Assembly (NCBI GenBank): GCA_016715625.1
Contig: JADJZU010000013.1
Coordinates: 62,001-126,000 of the forward strand
Length of the DNA stretch: 64,000 bases
Direction: 5' to 3'
Origin: Bacteroidota bacterium
GTDB taxonomy: Bacteria > Bacteroidota > Bacteroidia > Chitinophagales > LD1
The position numbers were made by a program, and so were the translations under genes. The notes below the pieces were generated by a model. That model saw only the letters and a program-made list of their open reading frames with translations. It was not told the DNA's origin and searched no databases. Below, one piece after another: positions 35,201 through 44,762 of this stretch; position 1 is the stretch's first letter; the number at the start of each line of letters is the position of its first letter.

Positions 35201-35521
35201 TTAGTTACAATCGAAACCTTCTGCCTCTTTAGAGTCAATGGCTTCCTGGTGACGAAGTTTAAAGAACAAACCACTGGTGCACACCTGATCTTCTTCATCA
35301 GCTGATACACAAGTGTAGTTTCCACCCAGTGGAGATTCCAGGTTCTGGATAGCGGCCAGGTATTCAGCGTCAGAGTTGAAGTCGGTGCGGCAAGGTGTAG
35401 CCTGTGCCAGACTCGCTGAGCTGCATATTTGACACTGCTTTACACAGTCGTTACATTTTTTACAAGAGTTTAAAGAGATGCTGAGTACAGCAACCAGCGC
35501 TACTAGGATAAAGTTTCTCAT
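35201..35521 (-). CDS. Small Cys-rich lipoprotein of unknown function
   Basis: The 106-residue protein has a lipoprotein signal peptide (MRNFILVALVAVLSISLNSC with a lipobox-like LNSC). A cysteine-rich N-terminus follows (CKKCNDCVKQCQIC, patterns CxxCxxC) with further Cys pairs (CRTDF, CVSADEEDQVC, C-terminal DC). It is likely anchored in the outer membrane facing the periplasm or surface. The Cys pairs may be disulfides or a metal site. I do not recognise a family. A terminator follows. Confidence 0.72.
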   Translation of the reverse strand: MRNFILVALVAVLSISLNSCKKCNDCVKQCQICSSASLAQATPCRTDFNSDAEYLAAIQNLESPLGGNYTCVSADEEDQVCTSGLFFKLRHQEAIDSKEAEGFDCN

Positions 35522-35620
35522 GATATTTGTTTTAAATGATTTAATGTGTCAAATATGGAATGTTCTGGGTGAAATCAAAAGCCCAAACTGCTAAAATTCT
35601 TACTGCTCGTTTTAGCACCG

Positions 35621-37030
35621 CTATTCCGTTGCGAAAATTTTACCGGGATTCAGGATGTGATGAGGGTCAAAAACTTTTTTTATTCCTCGCATCAAGGCGA
35701 TCTGCTCTTTGGAGAATTTAATATCCATATAAGGAATCTGGAACCAGCCTATGCCATGCTCGCCACTGATGGTTCCTTTGAGTTCAACCACCTTTTCAAA
35801 TATTTCCCGAATTCCTTTGGGCACTTCGTTTTTCCAGTAATCATCGCTGAGTTCATCTTTAAGTATGCGCACATGCACATTGCCATCGCCTGCATGTCCA
35901 TAGCACACACTGCGGAAGTTGTATTTTTTGCCCACGGCTTTAATGTGTTGCAGCAGTTCGGGTAAATCGGCCCGCGGCACTACGGTGTCTTCTTCTACGG
36001 TTACATTGGTTTTCTTTACGGCATAGGCAATGTTTCTGCGCATGCGCCACAAATCAGTTTTTTGCGCATCGCTATCGGCAAATAGTATCTCTCCCACATC
36101 GAAGGTTGAGAGCACTTCATATATTTTTTCGCAATCCTTTTGTATCAGCTCCAGATCGTTTCCATCTACTTCGATGAGTAAAGTGGCTTGTGTATCATCG
36201 GCCAGCGGCACGGTCACATCGCCCAGAAAATTCATGACATAAGTGATGGCATCGCGTTCCATAAACTCTATGCAACTGGGCACTATACCGGCCCGGAACA
36301 CCGCACTTACAGCCGCACCGGCATCTTCCATACTTTTAAAAGGGGCCAGCATAATATTGTTGTGGCGAGGGTAGGGGAGCAGCTTGAGCACAATTTTGGT
36401 AACAATGCCCAGCGTGCCTTCGCTGCCTACAAACAACTGTGTAAAGTTATAGCCTGTTGAGTTTTTTAATGTGTTCGCTCCTGTCCACATGATTTCACCG
36501 GTGGGCAGCACCACCTCCAGATTGAGCACAAAATCTTTGACCACTCCATATTTCACGGCACGCGGGCCGCCACTGTTGCAAGCCACATTTCCACCAATAA
36601 AACTACTACCCCTGCTCGATGGATCTACCGGATAAAATAGCCCTTTTTCCTGCAGCGTGTTTTGCAAGGCTTCCGTAATAACACCCGGCTCGGTGGTCAC
36701 CTGCAAGCTGCGCTCATCTATCTGCAAAATGCTGTTCATGCGCTCAATGCTCAACATAATGCCGCCAAGCACACAAAGGCTGTTGGCACTGAGGCCCGTG
36801 CCGGCTGCCCGGGGTGATACCGGAATATGCTTTTCGTGGCAGTATTTCAGGATAGTCGAAATTTCCTGTGTGGTACGGGGTTTTAACACCGCTTCTGGGG
36901 CAAAGGAGCAGCCGTCAGTTTCGTCTTTGCTGTATTTTTCTAAAGCAGCCGGGTCGGTGTAAACAAAAGCCTCGCCAATGGCCGACTGAAAGAACCGCAG
37001 GTCATCGGCATCTGTTTTTTTGTAGTTCAT
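35621..37030 (-). CDS. FAD-binding oxidoreductase, GlcD/D-lactate dehydrogenase type
   Basis: This 469-residue protein has the PCMH-type FAD domain (VSPRAAGTGLSANSLCVLGGIMLSIERMN, GGNVACNSGGPRAVKYG) and the FAD-linked oxidase C domain (HAGDGNVHVRIL near 390, SGEHGIGW, and a closing FDPHHILNPGKIF). Such enzymes oxidise glycolate, D-lactate or other 2-hydroxy acids, passing electrons to the respiratory chain. A GlcE or GlcF partner is not adjacent, so the exact substrate is open. It is a stand-alone minus-strand gene, divergent from uvrC. Confidence 0.9.
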   Translation of the reverse strand: MNYKKTDADDLRFFQSAIGEAFVYTDPAALEKYSKDETDGCSFAPEAVLKPRTTQEISTILKYCHEKHIPVSPRAAGTGLSANSLCVLGGIMLSIERMNSILQIDERSLQVTTEPGVITEALQNTLQEKGLFYPVDPSSRGSSFIGGNVACNSGGPRAVKYGVVKDFVLNLEVVLPTGEIMWTGANTLKNSTGYNFTQLFVGSEGTLGIVTKIVLKLLPYPRHNNIMLAPFKSMEDAGAAVSAVFRAGIVPSCIEFMERDAITYVMNFLGDVTVPLADDTQATLLIEVDGNDLELIQKDCEKIYEVLSTFDVGEILFADSDAQKTDLWRMRRNIAYAVKKTNVTVEEDTVVPRADLPELLQHIKAVGKKYNFRSVCYGHAGDGNVHVRILKDELSDDYWKNEVPKGIREIFEKVVELKGTISGEHGIGWFQIPYMDIKFSKEQIALMRGIKKVFDPHHILNPGKIFATE

Positions 37031-37112
37031 GCCGCAAATATATCAGCCGGCTTTTGAGGTTGTCTACCCAAAATGTTCAGGATGGTTTTTATTAGCGAAG
37101 TAATTCTGTGAA

Positions 37113-38928
37113 ATGACTGCCGAAGAATTTAAACAACACCGCGACACCCTTCCCAATCTGCCGGGTATTTACAAGTATCTGAACGAGGCCGAAGAAATTA
37201 TATACATCGGCAAGGCCAAAGATCTGAAAAAGCGGGTGAGCAGTTATTTTACTTCCACTGAGCACACGCACCGCATTAAACGGATGATTCATTTTATCCG
37301 GAAGATTGAGTTTGTGATTGTGGATACCGAGCAGGATGCCTTTCTGCTCGAAAACTCCCCTGATTAAAAAGTATCAGCCGCGCTACAACGTGATGCTGAA
37401 AGATGATAAAACATATCCGTTTATCTGCATTAAAAAGGAAGCCTTTCCCAGAGTGTTTTTTACCCGAAAGGTGATTAAGGACGGCAGCGAATATCTGGGC
37501 CCCTATACCTCTACCTACACCGCCCGACTTATTCTCGATTTGCTGAAAAATATATTTCCGCTGCGCACCTGCACCCTGGATTTGCAGGCCAAAAAAATTG
37601 AAGCCGGCAAGTACAAAGTGTGTCTGGAGTATCACATTAAAAACTGCCTGGGTCCTTGCCAGGCGCTGCAAAGCAGTGCGCAGTATGACGAAAACATACA
37701 GCAGATACGCCACATCCTGAAAAGCAATTTCAATACGGTGAAAAATTTTCTGCGGGCAGAAATGAATCACTGCGCTGAAAAAATGGAATTTGAGAAGGCG
37801 GAAGAGTTTCGGCAAAAGATAGAACTGCTCACCGATTTTGAAAGCAAGTCTACCATTGTGAATCCTAAGATGACCGATATTGATGTGTATGGCTACAGCG
37901 AAACCGATACCACGGCCTTTATCAATTACCTGAAAATAGTGAATGGCACTATCGTAAAAACGCGCGCCATGGAACTGAAGCGCGTGCTGGAGGAGCCGCG
38001 CGAAGAACTTTTATTGCGCGCCATCACCGAACAGTCGCTGGCCGAAGAGTCTCCTGCCGCAGAAATTATTGTGCCCTTTGCCATAGCGGCCGAGTGGGAG
38101 CACATCCGCCTGACCATACCGCAGATAGGCGACAAAAAAAAGCTACTCGACCTGGCCTACAAAAACGCCCTCTACATGCGCGAAGAGCGCGTGAAACAAA
38201 ACATGAGCCCCGAGGAGAAGAAGCCTTCGTTCCGCATTATGAAAACGCTGAAAGAAGATTTGAAGCTGAAAGAAATGCCCCGGCACATAGAGTGCTTTGA
38301 TAACTCCAATATACAAGGCACCAACCCAGTGAGCGCCTGCGTGGTGTTTCGCGATGCCAGGCCCAGCAAGAAAGACTACCGGATTTTCAATGTAAAAACA
38401 GTGGAGGGGCCGGACGATTTTGCCACCATGGAAGAAGTGATTTACAGGCGCTACAAACGCATGACCGAAGAAGGGCAGCCCCTGCCACAACTGATTATTG
38501 TTGACGGAGGCAAAGGGCAACTGAGCAGTGCCGTCAATAGCCTCCAAAAGCTGAACCTCTACGGACAAATACCCATTGTGGGCATCGCCAAGCGGCTGGA
38601 AGAAATTTATTACCCCGAAGATTCTTTGCCTTTATACATCAACAAAAAGTCGGAGTCGCTGCGGCTGATACAGCAGATGCGCGATGAAGCGCACCGCTTC
38701 GGCATTACGCATCACCGCCAGCGCAGAAGCAAAAGCGCTACGCAAAGCGAATTGCTGCAAATAAAAGGAGTGGGCGAAAAAACCTTTGAAATGCTCTTGA
38801 AGAAATATAAGAGCGTGAAAAAGCTGAAAGCCGCTTCGCTGGAGCAGTTAACCGAGGATCTGGGACCTGCTAAAGCAAAACTGGTGCTGGATGGCCTGGC
38901 TGCAGCAGCACCCAGCGGGGAGCACTAA
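37113..38928 (+). pseudogene. uvrC: UvrC excinuclease subunit, frameshifted
   Basis: The full gene spans two frames joined at a C4 run (37357-37360): one C too many makes the first frame stop at 37367 after SPD, while the next frame continues LIKKYQPRYNVMLKDD, the expected UvrC sequence. Together they give about 604 residues, the family's normal size. The N-terminus has the GIY-YIG nuclease domain (LPGIYKYLNEAEEIIYIGKA). A UvrB-binding helix (EKMEFEKAEEFRQK), the RNase H-like C domain (IECFDNSNIQGTNPV) and helix-hairpin-helix repeats (IKGVGEKTFEMLLKKY) follow. UvrC makes both incisions in nucleotide excision repair. The homopolymer lesion is likely a sequencing error. Confidence 0.93.
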
Positions 38929-40295
38929 ATTTCTACGATGGATTCTTTGATTGCCTGCACATAATCGAACCGTTCGAGCAGGCCGGTATCAAATTTACCG
39001 GAGCGGAACTCTTCGTTATCCATCAGCACCAGGTGAAACGGTATGGTGGTTTTTACCCCTTCAATCACAAACTCTTCGAGGGCGCGTTTCATTTTTACAA
39101 TACACTCCTCACGGGTTTTGGCACGGCAGATGACCTTGGCCAGCAGCGAGTCGTAAAAGGGGGGCACCGTGTAGCCCGCATAGATATGTGTATCTACCCG
39201 CACTCCATATCCTTTAGGGGTGTGCAGCGCTGTAATTTTGCCGGGTGAAGGGGCAAAGTTGTTCATGGGGTCTTCGGCATTGATGCGGCACTCAATGGCG
39301 TGCATCTTGTGCGGAAAATATAGCATGCCCGATATAGCAGTGCCCGCAGCTATCATAATCTGCTCCTTAATCAGGTCGAAATCCATGACCTCTTCGGTTA
39401 CCGGATGCTCCACCTGAATACGGGTGTTCATTTCCATGAAATAAAAATTGCGGTGCTTGTCTACCAGAAATTCCACCGTGCCCACACTTTCATATTGAAT
39501 AGCCTTAACCGCTTTAACGGCTGCGGCACCCATGGCTTCGCGGAGCTCATCATCTACAAAAGGCGAAGGGGCTTCTTCCACCAGTTTTTGGTGTCTGCGC
39601 TGCACCGAGCAATCGCGCTCGCTCAGGTGGCATGCCTCGCCATATTGGTCACCGGCTACCTGAATTTCGATGTGGCGCGGCTCCTCAATAAATTTCTCCA
39701 TGTACACCCCATCGTTGCCAAAGCTGGCTCCGGCCTCGGTGCGGGCCATGGTGTAGGCTTTCTCCAGCCCGGCCTCGTCCCACACAATCCGCATTCCTTT
39801 GCCTCCGCCACCGGCTGTGGCTTTTATAATAATGGGGTAACCGATTTTAGCCGCAGTGGTTTTAGCCTCGCTGAGGTCGGCCACCAGCCCATCGCTGCCG
39901 GGTATGCAGGGCACACCGGCTTTTAGCATCGTTTCTTTGGCGGTTATCTTATCGCCCATGGCGCGTATCATGTGCCCTCTGGGGCCAATGAACTTAATGT
40001 TGTATTGCGCGCACAAATCGCTGAACTCAGCATTTTCCGCCAGGAAACCATAACCCGGGTGAATGGCATCGGCATTGGTGAGTTCTGCCACGGCCATTAT
40101 GTTTTGCATGTTCAGGTAGCTGTCTTTGCTTTTGGGCGGGCCAATGCACACGGCCTCATCGGCAAAGCGCACATGCAGGCTGTCGCGGTCGGCAGTAGAA
40201 TACACGGCCACGGTACTAATACCCATTTCCTTGCATGTTCTGATAATGCGCAGGGCAATTTCGCCTCGGTTTGCAATCAGTATTTTTTTAAACAT
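38925..40295 (-). CDS. accC: Acetyl-CoA carboxylase biotin carboxylase subunit
   Basis: The 456-residue protein has the biotin carboxylase order: MFKKILIANRGEIALRIIRT at the N-terminus, DAIHPGYGFLAENAEF, IIKATAGGGGKGMRIVWD (glycine-rich ATP loop), IEIQVAGDQYG and MEMNTRIQVEHPVTEEV. AccC carboxylates biotin on AccB with ATP and bicarbonate, the first step of malonyl-CoA synthesis. It follows accB downstream with a 63-bp gap and overlaps the convergent uvrC stop by 4 bases. Confidence 0.97.
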   Translation of the reverse strand: MFKKILIANRGEIALRIIRTCKEMGISTVAVYSTADRDSLHVRFADEAVCIGPPKSKDSYLNMQNIMAVAELTNADAIHPGYGFLAENAEFSDLCAQYNIKFIGPRGHMIRAMGDKITAKETMLKAGVPCIPGSDGLVADLSEAKTTAAKIGYPIIIKATAGGGGKGMRIVWDEAGLEKAYTMARTEAGASFGNDGVYMEKFIEEPRHIEIQVAGDQYGEACHLSERDCSVQRRHQKLVEEAPSPFVDDELREAMGAAAVKAVKAIQYESVGTVEFLVDKHRNFYFMEMNTRIQVEHPVTEEVMDFDLIKEQIMIAAGTAISGMLYFPHKMHAIECRINAEDPMNNFAPSPGKITALHTPKGYGVRVDTHIYAGYTVPPFYDSLLAKVICRAKTREECIVKMKRALEEFVIEGVKTTIPFHLVLMDNEEFRSGKFDTGLLERFDYVQAIKESIVEI

Positions 40296-40358
40296 GTATC
40301 GCGTTTATTCAAATTAGCAGAAGCATGCACCGGCACGGCAGAGCGTGGGGCGGGGCAC

Positions 40359-40847
40359 TTACTTTTCAATGAGAAACAGGGGTTGGTCGTATTCTACGGG
40401 CGAAGAATCTTCGGCCAGTATTTTTACAATGCGCCCGGAAGGTTGGTCAAATTCAATTTCGTTGAACAGCTTCATGGCTTCAATGATGCACAACACGCTG
40501 CCCGACTCCACGGTGTCGCCCACTTTCACAAAGGGGTCTTTATCGGCACCCGGCTTGCGGTAGAATGTTCCTACCATGGGGCTGCGGAATATAAACGTGT
40601 TTTCGGCCGCTACCTCTGCTTTGGGCGCTTCGGTTTGGGTGTCGGATTTGGCCGGAGCTTTTTCGCTGGCAGGGGCCACGGCTTGCACCACGGGGGCCTG
40701 CTGAGTGGCGGGGGCGGCAAAATACGTGTGGTTTTCGCTGCCGCGGTTTTTGATGGTGATAGTGAGTTCGCCTTCCTGCACTTTGAGCTCGTTAATCTCG
40801 CTCTTCTTCACCAGCTTTATCAGTTCCTGAATTTGCTTTAAGTCCAT
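40359..40847 (-). CDS. accB: Acetyl-CoA carboxylase biotin carboxyl carrier protein
   Basis: The start is set at the ATG at 40847 (MDLKQIQELIKLVKK), giving 162 residues; a TTG three codons upstream is less likely. The C-terminal lipoyl/biotinyl domain carries CIIEAMKLFNE with the biotinylated lysine K126, and the Met-Lys-Leu core is intact. An Ala/Pro/Lys-rich linker (about 45-85) separates it from the N-terminal part. It carries carboxybiotin between AccC and AccAD. It is co-transcribed with accC, which lies downstream. Confidence 0.96.
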   Translation of the reverse strand: MDLKQIQELIKLVKKSEINELKVQEGELTITIKNRGSENHTYFAAPATQQAPVVQAVAPASEKAPAKSDTQTEAPKAEVAAENTFIFRSPMVGTFYRKPGADKDPFVKVGDTVESGSVLCIIEAMKLFNEIEFDQPSGRIVKILAEDSSPVEYDQPLFLIEK

Positions 40848-40939
40848 AGTTTTCAATTAAGGGTTAAGGGTAATTGGGGTTTCGAATGTATAAATGTTCG
40901 CCATTCCATACAAAAGAGGTGGCGGATAGTTCCAAAGCA

Positions 40940-40975
40940 AAAGCCCCGAATACCGGGTCGGCATTCGAGGCTTTG
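40940..40975 (-). terminator. Terminator hairpin after efp
   Basis: On the minus strand an imperfect stem (AAGCCTCGAATGCC and GGTATTCGGGGCTT arms) is followed by TTGCTTT. It lies directly after the efp stop and before the accB start, so efp ends as a separate transcript. Confidence 0.7.
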
Positions 40976-40986
40976 CAAACAGATGT

Positions 40987-41559
40987 TTATCGGCTTTCTT
41001 TCACACGCTCCACATACTCGCGGGTGCGGGTGTCTACCTTAATTTTTTCGCCCTGGTTCACAAACAGCGGCACCATCACGGTAGCGCCTGTTTCCACGGT
41101 AGCCGGCTTGCTGGCATTGGTGGCGGTGTTGCCGGCCACGGCCGGTTCGCTGTAGGTAATTTCCACCACCACATGCTGCGGCAATTCGCAGGCCAGGATG
41201 GTATTGGTCTCTTCGTGTATCACTACTTCGCACACATCGCCATCGCGCAAAAAGTCGTTGTTCTCAATCATTTTGCCATCAATGGTAATCTGGTCGAAGG
41301 TTTCCTGGTCCATAAAGTTGTAGCCCATATCGTCTTTGTAAAGAAACTGATACGGCTTGCGCACCACGCGGGCAGTGATGATTTCGTGACCGGCCGGAAA
41401 GGTATGCTCCAGCACGCGACCGGTTTTAAAACTCTTCATTCTGCATCTTACAAACGCATTGCCTTTGCCGGGTTTTACGTGTTGGAACTCGGTGAACTGG
41501 AAAATGTCGTGGTTGTATTCTATACAAAGTCCGTTTCTGATGTCTGCTGTGGTAGCCAT
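40987..41559 (-). CDS. efp: Elongation factor P
   Basis: The 190-residue protein has the three-domain EF-P build. The KPGKGNAF loop at residues 29-36 holds the tip lysine K32 that is modified in many bacteria and that stimulates peptide bond formation at stalled Pro stretches on the ribosome. FPAGHEII and the following MDQETFDQ are also family features. Neither an EpmA/EpmB nor an EarP gene is visible here, so the modification type is unknown. It is a single gene with its own terminator. Confidence 0.96.
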   Translation of the reverse strand: MATTADIRNGLCIEYNHDIFQFTEFQHVKPGKGNAFVRCRMKSFKTGRVLEHTFPAGHEIITARVVRKPYQFLYKDDMGYNFMDQETFDQITIDGKMIENNDFLRDGDVCEVVIHEETNTILACELPQHVVVEITYSEPAVAGNTATNASKPATVETGATVMVPLFVNQGEKIKVDTRTREYVERVKESR

Positions 41560-41697
41560 GTCTTTAATTTAATTTGAGGGGGCGAATATAGGAGGTAAAG
41601 CCAAACGGTGAAATGGGGCGGACCGGGCCCGTTTGGCCGACATCTTGACAGGCTCAAAAAATTATTTCACCTTTACGGTACACTAAAATCTAAACAC

Positions 41698-42654
41698 ATG
41701 AAAAAAGTATTACGCCTTGTGGCCTATCTCATAGGCCTGGTGGTGGTGGTGGTGGTAGCCTTTGCCGCTTTTGTTCATTTCAGAGGCATTCCTAAATACG
41801 AAGCCGATAAAGTAGCGCTTACCGTAAAAGCCGACTCGGCCATGGTAGCCCATGGTGCCAAGCTGGCTTCGGTGCAGTGCCTCCATTGCCACCGCGGCAG
41901 CGATGGCAAGGTATCGGGCCGGCCACTGAGCGAGCTGCCGCCCGATTTTGGCAAAGTGTATTCGGCCAACATTACCCAAAGCAAAACAAACGGAGTGGGC
42001 AACTGGACCGATGGCGAAATCTACTCGCTGCTGCGCACCGGGGTAAAACCCGATGGACAGTTTTTGCCCAACTATATGCCCAAGTTTCCGCACATGAGCG
42101 AATACGACATGCAATCGGTTATTGCCTGGCTGCGCTCCGACCGGCCCGAGGTGCAGGCCAGCGAAATACCCAAAGTGCCCACCGAGCCTTCGTTCCTCAC
42201 CAAGTTTCTGTGCCTGGTGGCGTTTAAAAAAATACCCCTGCCCGCCCAGCCCGTGGTGGAGCCCGACACTACCGACCTGGTGGCCTATGGCCGCTACCTG
42301 GTAGTGGGGCGCTACGATTGCTACCCCTGCCACTCGGCCGATTTTAAAACCCTGAACCAGGAATTTCCCGAAAAAACCGGTGGCTACATGGGCGGAGGCA
42401 ACCTGATGGTGGCCCTCGATGGCAGCCAGCGCTACACCGCCAACCTGACCCCGCACGAAACCGGCCTGGGCGGCTGGACCGAAGAGGACTTTGCCAATGC
42501 CATGCGCAATGCCAAAAGCAAAAACGGCCAAGCCCTCCGCGACCCCATGCTGCCTTACAACGGCCTCAGCGACCTGGAGGTAAAGGCCATGTGGCAGTAT
42601 CTGCTCACCCTGCCCAAAATCAACAATACCGTAGACCGCAAATGGGAACAGTAA
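41698..42654 (+). CDS. Membrane-anchored diheme cytochrome c
   Basis: The ATG at 41698 gives MKKVLRLVAYLIGLVVVVVVAF, an N-terminal membrane anchor, and 318 residues; upstream codons only add an unlike tail. Two heme c sites are present: CLHCH (61-65) and CYPCH (208-212), each followed by a domain with Met candidates for the sixth ligand (NYMPKFPHM; MGGGNLMV). It faces the periplasm and carries electrons, probably in a respiratory or dehydrogenase chain. It is followed by a terminator and then a TlpA-like gene. The GC content of this stretch is higher than that of neighbours. Confidence 0.9.
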   Translation: MKKVLRLVAYLIGLVVVVVVAFAAFVHFRGIPKYEADKVALTVKADSAMVAHGAKLASVQCLHCHRGSDGKVSGRPLSELPPDFGKVYSANITQSKTNGVGNWTDGEIYSLLRTGVKPDGQFLPNYMPKFPHMSEYDMQSVIAWLRSDRPEVQASEIPKVPTEPSFLTKFLCLVAFKKIPLPAQPVVEPDTTDLVAYGRYLVVGRYDCYPCHSADFKTLNQEFPEKTGGYMGGGNLMVALDGSQRYTANLTPHETGLGGWTEEDFANAMRNAKSKNGQALRDPMLPYNGLSDLEVKAMWQYLLTLPKINNTVDRKWEQ

Positions 42655-42734
42655 ACGGTCCGCTTTTTTAAGTCCTGTAAGATTTCTTTTCTTCGTTTTT
42701 AAAGTTTTTACCGCGAGATTGAAGGAATCAAAAC

Positions 42735-42776
42735 GGTGCCCCGCTTTCAGCTTGCTGAGGCGGGGTTTTTTCATCT
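42735..42776 (+). terminator. Terminator after the cytochrome c gene
   Basis: The arms CCCCGCTTTCAGC and GCTGAGGCGGGG form a stem, followed by TTTTTT. It lies between the cytochrome and the TlpA-like gene and overlaps the 5' end of that gene's longer in-frame reading, which argues for the later start at 42784. Confidence 0.85.
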
Positions 42777-42783
42777 GCAAGCC

Positions 42784-43272
42784 ATGACTAAACTATTTGT
42801 GTTTGCCTGCTTATTAGTGGCCCTGCTGCCGCCCCCCACGCCCCCTGTGCAGGTGGTGAACCTGGCCGGGCTGCAACAGCTGGTGCAGCAGCCCAACGAT
42901 ACTTTGTATGTGGTCAACTTTTGGGCCACCTGGTGCAAGCCCTGCGTGGAGGAGCTGCCCTACTTTGAGCAAACGGCAGCGCGCCTGGCCCACAGGCCGG
43001 TGCAGGTGCTGCTGGTGAGCCTGGACGGGCTGCGCGAAAAAAACAAGGTGGAGAAATTTTGGGCCGGTAAGTATCCGCATTGCCGGGGCCTGCTGCTGAA
43101 CGAACCCAACCCCAACTACTGGATAAACGCCATCGACAGCAGCTGGTCGGGTGCCATACCCGCCACGGTGCTTTACCAAAACGGGCGAAAGCTGCTTTTC
43201 CGCGAGGAGTCGTTTACACAGCCGCAGCTGGATACTATGGTCAATGAGCGATTAGCCATGAGCAATAAATAA
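42784..43272 (+). CDS. TlpA-like thioredoxin-fold protein
   Basis: The start at 42784 (MTKLFVFACLLVALL) gives a signal or anchor segment and 162 residues. The thioredoxin motif WATWCKPC with the redox Cys pair (C51, C54) follows the VVNFWATW strand, and IPATVLYQNG contains the cis-Pro loop. TlpA/ResA proteins reduce periplasmic disulfides, for example in cytochrome c maturation, which fits the cytochrome gene just upstream. The gene is separated from it by a terminator, so it may have its own promoter. Confidence 0.9.
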   Translation: MTKLFVFACLLVALLPPPTPPVQVVNLAGLQQLVQQPNDTLYVVNFWATWCKPCVEELPYFEQTAARLAHRPVQVLLVSLDGLREKNKVEKFWAGKYPHCRGLLLNEPNPNYWINAIDSSWSGAIPATVLYQNGRKLLFREESFTQPQLDTMVNERLAMSNK

Positions 43273-43305
43273 TAGCGCTACTGATATGCTGAACGGAGGG
43301 AAAGT

Positions 43306-43371
43306 GAATTTAGAATGGAGAATGATAGAATTTAGAATGGAGAATGACAGAATTTAGACTATGAATGATGG
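43306..43371 (+). repeat. Three tandem 22-bp units
   Basis: The unit starting GAATTTAGAATGGAG is repeated at 43306-43327 and 43328-43349 with one difference near the end, and a degraded third copy follows to 43371. It lies in the non-coding stretch between 43273 and 43642. Confidence 0.75.
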
Positions 43372-43429
43372 AATGCTGATTGGTGAGGCTTTGCGGAGGG
43401 AGGGAGCTTGTATTTGTTATTAGTTGCCC

Positions 43430-43500
43430 CCATCGGCTAAAGCCGATGGCGAAGGAAGGATAAGCGGAAGATTATCTGTCTATGGGCGGCTAAAGCCGCC
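43430..43500. repeat. Two REP-like palindromes with GGCTAAAGCC core
   Basis: CATCGGCTAAAGCCGATG (within 43430-43449) and GGCGGCTAAAGCCGCC (43485-43500) are perfect stems around an AA loop, lying 35 bp apart. They share the core GCTAAAGC, as do palindromes at 45671-45684 and 45764-45777. They may form mRNA-stabilising hairpins or be a mobile REP-like family. The rest of 43501-43642 holds nothing recognised. Confidence 0.7.
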
Positions 43501-43642
43501 TGAAATCATTTGAACCACATCGGCCACATAGAAAACAGCGCAAAACTTTATCGGCTGTTGGCTTCGGCTAAAACGAAGCAGGGAGGGCGAGCCTTTGCTC
43601 ACGTCCTCCCTGCTCCCATACGGATATGCCCCCCGCTGCTTA

Positions 43643-44608
43643 CTAAAAATACACCTTCAGGCGCACGGTGGCGTTGGCGGCTCCCAGCGTATTGTTGAGC
43701 ACCAGGCGGTTGCCCGGGCCGGCATAGCCCCAGGCCAGGGCGGTGCGGTCGCCTTGCTGGCCGGGGTTCAGCAATTCGTTAAACCCGCTGTAGCCATTGT
43801 CGATGCTGCTGATGCCCGCCTCTATATTCACCGTGTTGGCGGCCAGATTGGTAACCACCAGGCGGCTGTCGGCCATCACCTCGGGCGATAGCGGCACATT
43901 CAGCCACTGCCCGGCTGCTATGGTTATTTCTTCATCTTCATCGGCCACGGTGCCGCCTCCGGTCTGGTCTATTTTGCGGGCGTTTTGATAATAATCGTAT
44001 AACTCGGGGTCGCGCTGGGCATACACCTTCATCACCACATCCAGCTGCGTATCGATGAGCTCCATCGTTTGGTCTATCAGGCGCTCCACCTGCCGGCCGC
44101 TGGCAGCGCGCTCGCCAATGGCATCGCGCGGGTTTTCGAGGTCGGCAAAATAATCGCTGAGGGCCACGCCCAGGTCATCCACATCGGTGAGGGTGATGCC
44201 AAAGGGGGCCAGCAGGCTTTTAATGGGGTCGGCTATTTCGTGCAGCTTGGCCACCTTTACATACAAAATCATATCGCGCAGGCGGGCCAGGTCGCTGCGC
44301 TGATAGTCGCATTTTTCGCGCAGCACGGGGTTGGGCACCGTGAGCGTGTAATAAGCCGCCACGGCTGCCCCCACCTCAAAGGCGCGGTTTTCCACCTGCT
44401 GGCGCAGTTGCCGCTTCAGCTCCGTATTGCCGCTGATGGAACTGCTGGCATCTTCGTCTTCTTCCATAATATCCTGCACCAGGGTGCCCAGGGCGGGCTG
44501 CAGGGTGCTGCCGATGATGGGCGTAGCCGCCAGTTGGGCGGCTTTGCGGTTTAAAAAGGTTTTCACCTTTACAAACATGCCTACGCGTTCAATTTCAATG
44601 TCGTTCAT
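43643..44608 (-). CDS. Hypothetical protein of unknown function
   Basis: The start is the ATG at 44608 (MNDIEIERVGMFVKVKTF), giving 321 residues. A longer frame runs up to 44827, but its added residues are read through the conserved 53-bp flank and part of array 2. The N-terminal two thirds are helical with charged and Leu-rich segments; ending with DPELYDYYQNARKI at about 210-223. The C-terminal third (about 240-321) looks like a beta-sandwich with Gly/Asn-rich loops. I do not recognise the family. Its upstream region holds array 2, which may control it. Confidence 0.7.
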   Translation of the reverse strand: MNDIEIERVGMFVKVKTFLNRKAAQLAATPIIGSTLQPALGTLVQDIMEEDEDASSSISGNTELKRQLRQQVENRAFEVGAAVAAYYTLTVPNPVLREKCDYQRSDLARLRDMILYVKVAKLHEIADPIKSLLAPFGITLTDVDDLGVALSDYFADLENPRDAIGERAASGRQVERLIDQTMELIDTQLDVVMKVYAQRDPELYDYYQNARKIDQTGGGTVADEDEEITIAAGQWLNVPLSPEVMADSRLVVTNLAANTVNIEAGISSIDNGYSGFNELLNPGQQGDRTALAWGYAGPGNRLVLNNTLGAANATVRLKVYF

Positions 44609-44709
44609 AGTCAATTGGGTTTTTTGGTTAAACGAATACCCAAATTTATAACCACCGCCCCCGCTGCGGCCCGCTAAACCCCGCTTGGGGCCCAAATTTT
44701 TTTTTAAAC

Positions 44710-44762
44710 TGTAGCGATGTATAGACACTGAACGCCATCCGGCAGGGTCTGCGCTGCCATTT
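44710..44762 (-). repeat. 53-bp conserved flank of the 21-bp array (copy 2)
   Basis: Read on the minus strand this stretch matches the copy at 15211-15263 in 48 of 53 bases. It lies between array 2 and the start of the hypothetical gene at 44608, about 100 bases upstream of that ATG. Confidence 0.88.

Noticed and set aside
41710..42780. 356-codon minus-strand frame over the cytochrome c gene
   Set aside because: It is opposite a gene with two heme motifs and results from high GC composition.
42736..42783. Upstream start for the TlpA-like gene
   Set aside because: It lies inside a terminator hairpin; the ATG at 42784 gives the signal segment.
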